Source: Candolleomyces eurysporus (taxonomy: Eukaryota; Basidiomycota; Agaricomycetes; Agaricales; Psathyrellaceae). Taken from it: a stretch of 57,283 nt of DNA. Location: positions 1 to 57,283 of the forward strand of contig JANBPK010000834.1 of NCBI GenBank assembly GCA_027579435.1, written 5' to 3'. The position numbers and the translations under genes were made by a program. Position 1 is the first letter of the stretch. Each line of letters begins with the position of its first letter. The notes under the pieces are model-generated. The model saw nothing but the letters and a program-made list of their open reading frames with translations. It was not told the DNA's origin and made no database searches. Shown here one piece after another: positions 1-10,252 of this stretch.

Positions 1-45
1 CAAATGAGTAAAAGTAAACAACAGAAAAAAGAAGAAAAGCCATAC

Positions 46-1017
46 GCTAGAGAACATGTGCGTGATAGGACTAGTGACCTTGATGCTGAGCAAGCCAGCG
101 ACACACAGCAGGAAACCGAAAACGCCGGTCACAAGGCTACCCCAAAGGAACACCTTCCCATCCCATGCCGTACTGTAATACAGCTCTGAGAGTTTCCAAG
201 GTTCTCCATGGAAGAAGACAAATGGCAGCAGCATGACAGCTGATCCAACATTTGTCCACCACGCAAGTTGGATGGTCGAGTTGTTGCAGTAAGGAAGCGA
301 GCTCTTGATCAAAACGGCGTGAATGGCAATGAAGAGTGATGACAGCACTCCGTAGAACAGAGAGAGCGTCGAGGGGATGGCCGAAACAGGAAGATCCTTG
401 GTAGGTGCGACACCAATCATAAAGCCAATAGTCACGACTCCCGCAGCCATCACGACTTTCTGAGTTGGTGTGGTCCGTGTATGGGCACATGAGACGACAA
501 TCGTCAAAGGAAGTACGAGTCCCCTTGCAATCTAAATCAAGATGAGGTGAGATTCAATAACACGGGAAGAAATATTGATAGTAATCATACCTGGAAGAAG
601 GAAGCTTCAACATCTCTCAAGCAGAGAGTGTTGAAAACAAGGCCGACGATATTGACCGACACTACGGGGAAAAGGCTTTTTGCAAGGCCAACTTCAAACT
701 TTGGAATTTCGATCTTCTTCGTGAACAGCGCCGAGACATGCAGAAGCACTACCGCGATCAGGAGCTGTAAGAGCAAGAACAGCAGGGGAAGATCCGGCGA
801 GTTGTTCAGGACTGCCTTATTACTGTGGCCGAGTCAGGTGAGATAGCATGAGATGCAGAAGTGGCCAACGCACACGAAGACCATCTAGAAAGAGGCATTC
901 GTCAGATTTCAGTGTGAAATGGAAATGGCTGCTGCAACTTACTGTAAGGGCAGACACCATGTAGAAGGTGACTACCGCTGCGACCTTGAGGTTCCCGGCA
1001 TCTGGTTTAGGAGCCAT
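46..1017 (-). CDS. GDP-fucose transporter-like nucleotide-sugar transporter (3' end outside window)
   Basis: Multi-pass Golgi nucleotide-sugar/triose-phosphate transporter family protein, closest in pattern to SLC35C1-type GDP-fucose carriers, which bring GDP-fucose into the Golgi lumen. The ATG is at 1017. Exons are 943-1017, 874-884 (only 11 nt), 591-822 and 46-531; a donor follows at 45, so the rest lies beyond the left edge. About 268 residues are visible. They show successive hydrophobic segments, the FNTLCLR...EASFF stretch that corresponds to FNNLCLKYV..AFYN in human SLC35C1, and KVTSPITHMFS, matching the KFTSPLTH segment of that family. The neighbour across a 695-bp gap is a putative fucosyltransferase, which supports GDP-fucose over GDP-mannose as substrate; that choice is inference. 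A different nucleotide sugar remains possible. Confidence 0.8.
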
Positions 1018-1712
1018 GACGGGTCGACGAAGGAACGGGGGGTAATGACAGGTAGTGTTAACGTCTCAACGTCTGGTCCCTGGAGCGGCGTCGAGGGGTG
1101 GAAGAAACAAGGGGGAACAGGGTCAGAATCTCTGTCGGCCGGCGCTGTTACATATTTTAAATGACCATCCCGTTTCCCCATTTCCAGAGACCATCCCCTC
1201 TTCGGTAGATTTAGCAGCGCTTGATGTCTTGATGCCAACATGTCATCTCACGAAAGCTTGTCTTCCGCCTTTCCTCCACGACATGATTGAATAGATGAAA
1301 GGTTATTCCGCGATGCCTGAAGAGCCGTGGGGGTTACTGTGGGTGAAGCTGAACAGCGACTCGCAGGCCCCTCTCGAACGTCGGAGCATGANCTGTTGGT
1401 NGACGTGAAAAGCCATCACTATTACTATGTGCACANAACCGGCACCGGATCTGAGATCGGAGTGATCATGATCCTATTAATACCCCGGTTTGGCCTGGCT
1501 TGAAATGGTTCATCTGGACAGCCGCTACTCTCAACTTGGGCCTTCTTCAGACTTCTTCCCGGAATCTCCCCTGGTGTCTAAATGGCAATCGAAGCCTTTG
1601 AAATATTTATTAAGCTCGACTTGTCAAATCGCATCACTTCTGCGCCTCCCCAGGTTTCCAACGACACNGCTGCCTGACTCCGAGTCTTTTTCCCGGAGGC
1701 TACTGTTGGACG
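1018..1712. promoter_or_regulatory. Shared intergenic region of the divergent transporter/fucosyltransferase pair
   Basis: No gene is seen in this 695-bp gap between two divergent start codons. It must hold both promoters. An AT-rich stretch lies near 1150-1160, and a few Ns lie at 1390-1440. Short open frames here have no recognisable product. Confidence 0.5.
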
Positions 1713-3587
1713 ATGTCTTCTCCGTTCAGATGGAACTCCAGCTCACTACTCAACGGCTACCGGAGCGTCTCAAATTCAGAAGAGGCGTACTTTAGCCATG
1801 TGAAGCAGCGGAGGGACAGAAGCAATCGACGCTTCTTCACTTATGTGGGGCTTACCCTTGTGGNATTGTCTNCCCTCGGTCTCTTGTATTCTCGTTCCGG
1901 CAGCCATCCGGAGCAGACGGCAACGGAGCCCACCCTCACAGAGTTGGAGCCGATTCCTAGCGCTTCAAATTCGTCGCAAAATGTAGACGATCCGTACGGC
2001 CCCTCACACAACCTCAGGGGTCCACCGACGATGAATTTCAGAGGTGAATAAAATGTCCCCCTTTTTCTGCTCCTACCCCATAAACTAATTCATGCAGACA
2101 ATCTTCTTCCGGACAAGAAATATATCACCTCCTGGATCTCCGCAGGATGGAGTGAGTGTCCCCTTTGTTTCTACGAAGACTATGGCCTGACTAACGCACT
2201 CCCAGCGAACGATGTGATGACCTACGTAGGCCACCCTTCGTCCCTTCTCTTCGTCTGCTGAAACAACTTTTTTAGATCAATTTAATTTACCTGGGGATTA
2301 TCACCGACAGAATCCCCATCGTCGCTATGTTCACTCCNTCTCATATTGGGGGTGCCGTCCCACCGATTCCGTTTGGCGATGTTTTCGACGTCCCTAGACT
2401 CCGCCAGTTGCTAAAGCGCCCTGTGCTCGAATGGCGCGAAGTAAAGGATAGCTCCAGCCGTGAGCTCGACGATCTTGGTTGCTGGAATATATGGGAGGCG
2501 GTCCAGGACCGTGAACACTATCCGCGCCATAGTGTGGTACCTGACATGCTTTCCATTGGTACGTTGCTTCTCCCATCTACCCTTNNAAATAATGTTCTGA
2601 CCGTTCACTAGACATTTCGTATACCAAGGCTCCAAAGTGGCTGAAACTCATCCCAAACTTCGAACACGACATGCACAGCACGTTCTGGTCGTTAGCTGTC
2701 CTGGGCTTCCCAGAAGGCCGAAGAGACAATCTCGTCCCACCACGGGAGTCACAACACCACCATGTGATGCTTCCACCGGACGAGCAGGTTCTTTGCTACG
2801 ACTACCTCTACTACGTCTGCGCAGCACAGGTGAGTCATCTAGTTTAGAGATCGAAACACCATACTCATTTCACNGTCCCCNCGGCCAGCCCTTCGAATTC
2901 GACTTTGATTACAGTCCAGCTTGGAGGTACGTCGGCCAGTACATGCGCTGGACGCCTCAACTCGAGGCGCTCGTGGATCACTATGTACGAAGGACGATCG
3001 GCGTGTCTGATGGTGAGGTAACCCCGACAGTAAGTCTTTTCCTATTAACGGNCATCCTCATGGCAGNCATGTGTTGAANGTTGACGTTGANCGTTNAACA
3101 CGCTTTTTTAGTGGATCGCCGTCCATATCAGGCATGGNGACTTCAANAACTGGTGCGGCAACGTGCCTATCGAAGACTGCTTTGCGCCCTTGTCAGTCAT
3201 TGCTCGACGTGTCCAGGAAGTCAAAGAAGAAATCTTGGAAAAGAAAGGCATTGTCGTGGAGCACGTGATCATGACGAGCGACGAAAGGGACGAAGCCTGG
3301 TGGGCAAGCGTACGCTCAAGAGGATGGTTCCAAGTTGATCATTCAGAAACGGTGGAGCAATACGGCGCATGGTAAGATATTACTATTTCAGTCCATACAT
3401 GGATAGCTAACCGATGACAACCAGGTATCCGGTTCTCATTGATGCTGGAATTCAGTCGGGAGGGATGGGGTTCGTCGGTACAGATCGTTCGACAATGTCG
3501 ATTTTGGCCCGACGTCGGGTGGAATCGTGGCGGGATGGTGTGGTGAGAACTGTGAAGTGGGGCCGACCTGGAGCTGATGACCATTGA
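1713..3587 (+). CDS. Putative GDP-fucose-dependent fucosyltransferase (O-FucT-like), type II membrane protein
   Basis: Eight exons (1713-2043, 2098-2151, 2206-2225, 2276-2558, 2612-2829, 2889-3029, 3112-3371, 3425-3587) stay in phase and give 489 residues. A short cytosolic tail is followed by one hydrophobic anchor near residues 45-63 and a Ser/Pro stem, the usual plan of a Golgi glycosyltransferase. Two motifs recall the fucosyltransferase fold shared by POFUT, FUT8 and NodZ: VHIRHGDF near the middle and a C-terminal GFVGTDRSTMS. The first resembles the GDP-fucose-binding HxRxGD motif and the second the F(I/V)GTxxSTMS motif. The divergent neighbour is a GDP-fucose transporter-like gene. Exon 3 is only 20 nt. 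Acceptor (protein Ser/Thr or glycan) and linkage cannot be read from sequence. Another family of that fold is the main alternative. Confidence 0.65.
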
Positions 3588-3758
3588 GGCGAACTGGNGG
3601 NGNNNCAGACATCCCGAATGTTGAATACTTACACCTCTATAATAGCTGACCACGGACACCTTTGATTACCATTCGGACATTCCAGAGCACGATACCCATG
3701 TTGGTAGATATCCACGCAAAAATATNATGTAACAACTTCCATTCACCGGAGTGTAAAA

Positions 3759-4908
3759 CTAGAAGACGTCGAGGGGNAGGGCTTCNCGCATCTTGACCAA
3801 GTTGTAAAGATTTGAGGTAACTGGTGTCGGAACGTTGTACATCGANCCGAGCCGAATAAGGTACCCGTTTATGTAGTCGATTTCGGTTCCCTTTCCCTTT
3901 TCAACATCGGAGAGCATCGAAGATTTGTTGGATCCGGTATGCTTTGCTATCCGCTGGGTTTCGTGTTGAAGAGAGGCGGCCATCAGCATAGACGGCAGCC
4001 GTCGGATGTCTGCCTCATCACCATATTCGCTCGCTTCGGAATGAATTTGGGCTGCAAATACATTGGATGCCTCTTGACATACGGCCTCTGACACGGAGTC
4101 AAAAGTTGGTGCGTTCAATAAGTCTCCATTGCGACAGCGCATTAGGGCCGTCAGCGGATTGATTATTGAGTTGACGACTAATTTGCGACGGAGAGCCAAC
4201 TGAAGGTGGGTCATTGGTTTCCAGGAAACATTGAGATCTTCCAGAAGGAGGAGGGCTGCTACGGTAGAGCGGAGATGCTGGTATCGTTCGTATTCGGGGT
4301 CTCCAGGCTTGGTAATGTTGTTGATAGAGAGCTGGCCGACGCCGTCGGGCAACAAACTGGCCTCGAAGTCACGACCATGGATGTCCGGCAGGATCCCGAA
4401 TTCGATGGACCCGAGACCTGCGTGAACGACGAGGTCGTTTCTGAGGTACGTTCCGTGACTGTTCGTGCCCAGGATGAAATGAGGTCGCGTGGACGGGTTT
4501 GGGAAGACATGTTTGACCAGCTCTTCATACATGCCCATGCCATTTTGAAGGAGAACAATGGTGGAGGTGGGGGAGATGCGGGGACCAAGACGTTCGATGG
4601 CGGGAAGAGTGTGCTGAGCCTTGGCAGTGACGAAAAGTGAATGAATGGGCTTTGGATCAGGATCCACTGTATTTCCGGGGTAGTTTGGAAGGTCCGGCCC
4701 TTCGAAAACTTCTGATAAGAAATTGCTGGATGAAGTGACGACCCCCTTGCAGTCTACAGACAATTTGCCGCGATGCTGGGCAAATCTGAGAGCCTTTTCT
4801 GCGGTCTTGTGGATGAGGACGATTTCATGGGTNGCGGGGGACGGAACGGCGCAGGTTGTGGGCGAGGAGGGAGCCCACGGACCCCAGTCCCAGGACATGG
4901 AATCGCAT
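3759..4908 (-). CDS. 2-dehydropantoate 2-reductase (ketopantoate reductase), with apparent frameshift
   Basis: Ketopantoate reductase of the ApbA/PanE family, the NADPH step from ketopantoate to pantoate in coenzyme A synthesis. The N-terminus carries the Rossmann signature GLGSVGS directly after the ATG at 4908. The C-terminal helical domain contains the KLVVNSIINPLTAL segment with the family lysine and asparagine, followed by a DYINGYL motif. There is no intron. The reading frame breaks close to an N at 4833, beside a run of five G. The first 25 or so codons are in one frame and the remaining 360 in another. As both halves look intact, a base-call error is the likely cause. The start lies 173 bp from the divergent xylose reductase start. 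Confidence 0.85.
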
Positions 4909-5028
4909 TGAAGACAACCTAAATGAGCGCCAACCACCTTGCCAGCCAGTCATGGGATTCTTCGGCAGCCCGGCCCGTCCCGCACCAGCTGCAATTTCGG
5001 AGAAGCCTCGGGGTTGGCAAGCCCATCG

Positions 5029-5035
5029 TATAAAA
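5029..5035 (+). promoter_or_regulatory. TATA box of the xylose reductase gene
   Basis: TATAAAA lies 46 bp before the ATG at 5082. That leaves a short leader of about 15-20 nt if initiation is near +30. It lies in the 173-bp divergent gap shared with the ketopantoate reductase gene. Confidence 0.5.
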
Positions 5036-5081
5036 CCCTTCTGGTCGCCATGTTTTCTCTCCATATCTCTCCATCTCTACC

Positions 5082-6577
5082 ATGGCTTCCATCGTTCTCA
5101 AGCGCACCAACCAGAAGGTATGTCATTCGACACGTCCACCAGAAAAAACCGTCCCTTAACCTCTCCCCCGCCTCCAGATGCCCCTTGTTGGGTATGTATA
5201 CAATCTATAGTTTAACCTTATCAGTCTCGTAAACGCCGATCGTCAGGTTTGGCTTGTGGAAGGTGACCAATGACACCTGTGCCGATGTGAGTATGCCTGT
5301 TGAGCGCCCCGACCTTCCCAGCTCATTAATATCGTCGCAGACCGTCTTCAATGCCATCAAGGCTGGCTACCGTCTCTTCGATGGTGCAGGTGACTACGGT
5401 AACGAGAAGGAGGCTGGAGAAGGTATCAAGCGTGCTATCGACCAAGGCCTTGTCAAGCGCGAGGACCTCTGTAGGTCTCCCTCCCAATCTTATCTAATCT
5501 AATCTAATCAATATGTTAGTTATCACCTCCAAGGTAGCTGATTCCGACATCCGATCCTTTCGAATCCCATTGACCTCTCGTTAGCTCTGGAACACCTTCC
5601 ACTCCAAGGAACATGTGCGTCTTCTGACCTAGAGAGTATTAAACATACCCATTCAATCGCTCTTCGATCAGGTGAAGCAATTGGCCAAGTACCAGCTCGG
5701 CTTGTGGGGATTGGANTATTTCGATCTCTTCCTCATNCACTTCCCCATTTCCCTGGCCTACGTCGACCCCGCTCATCGCTTCCCTCCCGGCTGGACCGGA
5801 GATGATGGCAAGGTCCACCTCCGTAAGTACTGCCTTTGCGAGATTTTTANCTGCTTTCTGACGCGTTTTCCCAGAAAACTCTCCATTCCAGGAGACCTGG
5901 GTGGCGATGGAATCCCTCGTCGACGAAGGATTGACCAAGAACATTGGTGTTAGGTGAGTCTTTAGATATATGAGCCTAATTCTCCCCACTAACATCATAT
6001 CTTAGCAACATCACTGGTGCCTTGCTCGTCGACGTCTTCCGCTATGCCCGATATGAGCCTCAGGTCACTCAAATTGAGCTCCACCCTTACCTCACCCAAG
6101 AACCGTACCTCGAGTTGGCCAAGACTCTCGGAATTGCAGTGACTGCCTACTCCAGCTTCGGTCCTCAGGGATGGGTCGAGTTGGGCATGGACAAGAACGC
6201 AACCAGCCTTATGCAACACAGCACCATCGCTCAGGTAGCCAGCAAATATGGAAAGAGTGTGTACTATAACAATTCTCTCGTTGGCCTCNTGAACTAATCC
6301 ACATCCCAAGCCCCTGCCCAGGTTCTGCTCCGATGGGCAACTCAGCGTGGCCTTGCTGTTATCCCTAAGAGTAACAGCGAAGCCAGGTTGATCGAGAACT
6401 TGGATTGCGTCGACTTCAACCTTGAGGAGAGCGACATTAAGAGCATCAGCTCCCTNAACATCAACCTCCGAGTGGGTACTTCTTCTCTCCAATGACGTTC
6501 CGCNATTGCTCANGATGACTGCCCCGCAGCTGAACAACCCCGTCGAGATCGACCCTCGCCTTGGTATCTTCGCCTAA
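5082..6577 (+). CDS. NAD(P)H-dependent D-xylose reductase (aldo-keto reductase)
   Basis: Cytosolic aldose reductase that converts D-xylose to xylitol, the first step of fungal pentose use. Eleven exons give 317 residues, close to the usual 318-324 of yeast XYL1/GRE3 enzymes. The AKR tetrad is visible: Asp and Tyr in [13 protein letters not shown], Lys in ITSKLW, and His in the FP-flanked block of exon 7. Further matches are SIGVSN-type [24 protein letters not shown] [10 protein letters not shown] and the cofactor motif IPKSN. Exons 2 (5178-5191) and 5 (5520-5533) are 14 nt each. Exon 9 ends at 6256 and exon 10 starts at 6311, which restores [11 protein letters not shown]. Other aldose reductases of the same clade cannot be excluded. 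Confidence 0.88.
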
Positions 6578-6884
6578 AGCGTGAGGCTGCCAGTGCAGGC
6601 GTAAATGAAAATAAATTATCTATATGTGTATCAGTACGGATTCGANTAAANTTGNACAACGACGAATATTTTGACAAAACNCGTCTCGGTTCCGAACCNT
6701 GCTCGGAATATGTATTCCACTNCTCCATATTTTGGTGACGCGGCTGGTGCCTGATCGCCTGCGCTTTCCTGCGCCCCGCAGCGGGNTGTGACTGCGGCGG
6801 AGTTTGAAATCCTATATCTACTACAAACGGAATGAACGGTTGCTCCACCCCCCTTCTCANCTCTTTACACCTTCTCCCCTCACC
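6578..6884. other. Intergenic gap with several Ns
   Basis: This 307-bp gap holds the 3' end of the xylose reductase transcript and the promoter of the PB1 gene. About eight isolated Ns make it a weak stretch. No further gene is seen. Confidence 0.4.
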
Positions 6885-9263
6885 ATGCCTACTATCTTCA
6901 AGCTAAAATACGGAGAAGAGACTCGTCGTTCAACGTTTCCGGAGCTGCCGTCGTGGGATGCNCTATCTGCACGATTGTCTGCGCTGTATGGCATCCCTAC
7001 AGATAAGTTGGCAGTCTCCTACACNGATCTCGATGGCGACGACATCACCTTGAATACCCAAGAGGAGCTCCGGGACTACTACGAAACCTTTGGAGAAGCC
7101 CAGCTCAAGCAGGTCCTGAAGCTGAANGTCATCAATTTGGATTCCCTTCGGGAAGGAGCAACCCCTAGAATCCGAATGAACCCCGACGTCGACGATGATT
7201 GGCATACCCTTCCCCCTCTCCAAGGATTGTCGGAAATCTACTTTGGCAAAAGGGATATGGGTCCAGATAGCCCTCATGCCTTCGTTGAGGTCATCGGCAG
7301 TGACACTCAGAGTACCGACTGGAAGCTNCCCGAAGCTGAAGAGGACAAANAGTCGACTGCGTCTACCNTCCAGGCCCACCCCGACAAAGGGAAAGCGAAA
7401 GAAGCCCTTAGCTTCCCCTCNACCGTGTCTTTGTTGGAAGAAGAATCCGAGGTCAAGCAGCCCATCCATGTGATGAGCCTTTCCAACGACAACCCCCNCG
7501 ACTCCATGGATCACACAAGCGAACATGGTCAAGCGCCGTCGAGAGACGAAGACAAACCTCCGGGCCCTTCGGTAACAAACCTTACTGTTGANCCCAATAC
7601 AGAGGACCCCCCGTTGCCTACGATCGACGGCCCTTCTTCCCCTTCCCTCACCGAAGACATAGCGCTTTTGCTTTCCACTCTTTCCACGGCAGTGGCATCT
7701 AACCCCGAACTGACGAACACGTTCCGAAGAATTGCTCACAACACATCGTCTGGAACTTACTGGCGTGCACACCGGGAATCGTTGTCCCGAACTGTCAACG
7801 ATATCTCCCAGTCAATGGGCACCGCAACNGAGGAGTTCAGGCGGAATGCCGAGGCTGAAGCCGCTCAAAACATTTCTCGAGCGCTCGGTCATATTTTTCA
7901 ATCATTCTCCCCGATCCCTGGAGGACCTGTAGGACCTGACGATGCCCGTCCCGTTCCTCCCGCCGACCACGACCGAAGNACCACTCCTCCAATGCCAGGC
8001 TCGTTCCGTCGCCCAAGGGGCCCTTGGAGGCATAGCCACTTCCGACCGTTCTGGGGACCTCATCCCCCGCACGGTCCTCCACCTCCACCTCCTCCCTTTG
8101 CAGGCCCTGGCCCCTTCCCGAATGGACCTCCTGCTCCACCCCCTCCTCCTTTTGCGGTTCCTGGCCCCTTCCCAAACGTTCCTCCTCCGCCTCCTCCATT
8201 CGCAGGTCCTGGCCCCTTCCCGAATGTTCCTCCCCCTCCTTCATTTACAGGTCTTGGCCCCTTCCCATTCGGACCTCACCCTCCTCCCCCACCGCCTCCA
8301 GGTGCTGTAGCTCCAGTTTCGACGGACGGGCCCGTTACGGTGCAATCTGAGGACCCGGGAAGTTCAACATCATATCCAGCAGCACCCCCCAAGGGACCAT
8401 CGCGGTTCACCGATGTTGCTGGTTCCAGCAGTGGAGAGCCATCCTCCAACCCAGATAAAATTTGGGATCCCAGTTCTCGTCCACCATGGCTCCCAGCTCC
8501 TCCGCCTATCGAAACTCAAACTCGGTCAACAGAATGGTCAAAGGCGAGTCCACAGGAGCTTCGAGCCGTCGTTGACGCTGCCAAAGAGCAATACAAAACT
8601 GTCAAAGAACAATACCGTCACGAAAGAGAACAGCGCAAGAAGCACAAAGCGGAGCGAAGAGAGGGTGTCGGTATGACGCCCGTTGCGTGAGTGNTTTTTT
8701 TCTTCCCTCTATTCGATTGTCTTACTCAATGTTACCCTCTTCTAGAACAACCACACCGATCCCTCTGTCGCGTGAAACTTCGGAGGATAATCGACTGCCT
8801 GCGTCTATTGAGCGTTCGAGTTCTCAACTTGTCAGCAATGCCCGAGGTCCTTTCCCTCGACTTGAGATGGTCAGCGTCCCACGTCGAAGTGCTACGCTCC
8901 CAGGTGGAAAGCGAGGATCGGAAGATTTTGTTGGTCGGACCGTTCTCAGAGTTGGTAGGCGATTGGCCGACGTACGTCTATTTTCCCTTTTTCTCGCCAC
9001 TCGTCGTCGCCTTGTGCTAACTCTGGATGTTATCATGCTTGTAGATGGGTTTCAGCGAGACATCGCACCCGGATCTGCCGGAAAAGATCAAAGCTCAAGT
9101 TCCTCACGATAAGGTACTTACAAAGGAGAACGAAGATGAGATTGTCACCTCGCTTTTGGAGGGTCTTTTGGCAGTCTCTCCGAGAGCTACAACCCCGAAA
9201 ACCCCAGTGGCGTCTGGAAGTGGGGTCCGAGAGAATCTGGACGTGCCTGGCGGGTGGCAATGA
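6885..9263 (+). CDS. PB1-domain protein with LIR-like motif, proline-rich region and C-terminal UBA-like segment
   Basis: Exons 6885-8686, 8746-8971 and 9045-9263 give 748 residues. Residues 1-85 form a PB1 domain: FKLKYGEETRR gives the basic cluster, and an acidic SYxDLDGDDITL stretch corresponds to the OPCA motif, so both interaction faces are present. Residues about 103-109 read DDDWHTL, an acidic-W-x-x-L pattern typical of Atg8-interacting (LIR/AIM) motifs, with W106 as the key residue. A helical block near 265-355, a Pro/Gly/Phe-rich repeat near 385-480 and a charged coiled coil near 565-600 follow. The last exon begins with ADMGFSE and ends in a DEIVTSLLEGLL helix, similar to a UBA domain. 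No ZZ or NBR1 four-Trp domain was recognised. A role in ubiquitin-linked sorting or autophagy is inference. A PB1 scaffold in signalling is the alternative. Confidence 0.7.
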
Positions 9264-10252
9264 ATCCGTTAGTTTTCCAGTTTGATTTTGCGCTCATTTA
9301 TCTATATGTATCTACCTACCTACCTGTAAGTATAAATATGCAAGTCGCTCTCTTTGCTTAGCTGTAACTACTAGTGCTGTATCTTGTTTCTGGATTCCCT
9401 TTTGTTTGTAAGTACAACCTATCTAGCTTCGGAATGTATTCGGCTATATTTTTCAAAGGGATATTGACTGAACACCCCAAATTTCAAAATAAGGCGAGGG
9501 TCACCGATGATGGGGTGACGACATTTTGCTTTGTCCAGAGCCCGAAGGGTAGAAGTCGGCCTTGGCAGCAACGGTTCGCAGCAGATGCACAGAATGACCG
9601 GACTGCTTTGTCTTTGTTTAATCGGAATTAGAGAAAAACCATGCTGCGACCGGTGAGGTGTGGCCTGTCTCTCTGAAGAATCATAGAATTCTCCCATATA
9701 AACCCGTTCCAGGGCCATGTCCTAACTGGTCGATTTTCTTCCGTTTTTCTTCCGTAATCAACGAAGGCCTGAACTGGCAGTTGTCCGGCAATCAATCCTA
9801 CTGGCAAGGGCTCGAGATTCCTGCGTCAGACAAGGGAAAACGTGCTTTCGGGTGGCAACTTGGAGGCACTTATAAACCTCCGGATCCTCAGAGCTCGAGA
9901 CCATTGTGTTCTATTTCGCCAGATTCCTTGCGATCGAACACCTGGACGCCCTGCGCTCCATTAACGATCGGTGTGGGCGCTTGATTAACCTTGTAGGCGT
10001 CCTGAAAACATATCGAACCTGCCTGTTTTTCACGTTTTGATGCTCCTAGGTCCACCTCCATTGTTTCNTTTGCCNTTTTTTTGGTACCGCCGCTCTTTGC
10101 AGCCCGCCACTCTCCGGCCCTATCTCGCAGTGCTGTCTCCTTTGCTGCCAAACTAGGTCCGTTTTCCGCAAGAAAGAGCCTCGATATCGATGCTGATCTT
10201 TTTCGTACCGGAATGCCGACTCTGTTAAAGCAGCCCGTGCTCGACCCTCTTC
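9264..10252. other. Long intergenic region without a recognised gene
   Basis: Nearly 1 kb lies between the PB1 gene and the F-box gene. Open frames up to about 108 codons occur on both strands, but none shows a domain, codon pattern or splice continuity. A short CTAC tandem (three copies) and AT-rich sequence lie at 9300-9345. A pyrimidine-rich stretch with Ns at 10068-10080 is probably the F-box promoter. Confidence 0.4.

Noticed and set aside
4206..4640. 144-codon open frame on the plus strand
   Set aside because: It is the antisense shadow of the ketopantoate reductase; its product has no domain, and the minus-strand frame carries the family motifs.
7837..8244. 135-codon Glu/Gly/Arg-rich open frame on the minus strand
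   Set aside because: Antisense of the Pro/Gly-rich repeat of the PB1 protein; composition follows from the repeat.
9374..9984. Possible small genes in the 9.3-10.2 kb gap
   Set aside because: Open frames on both strands are short, overlap each other and lack splice or domain support.
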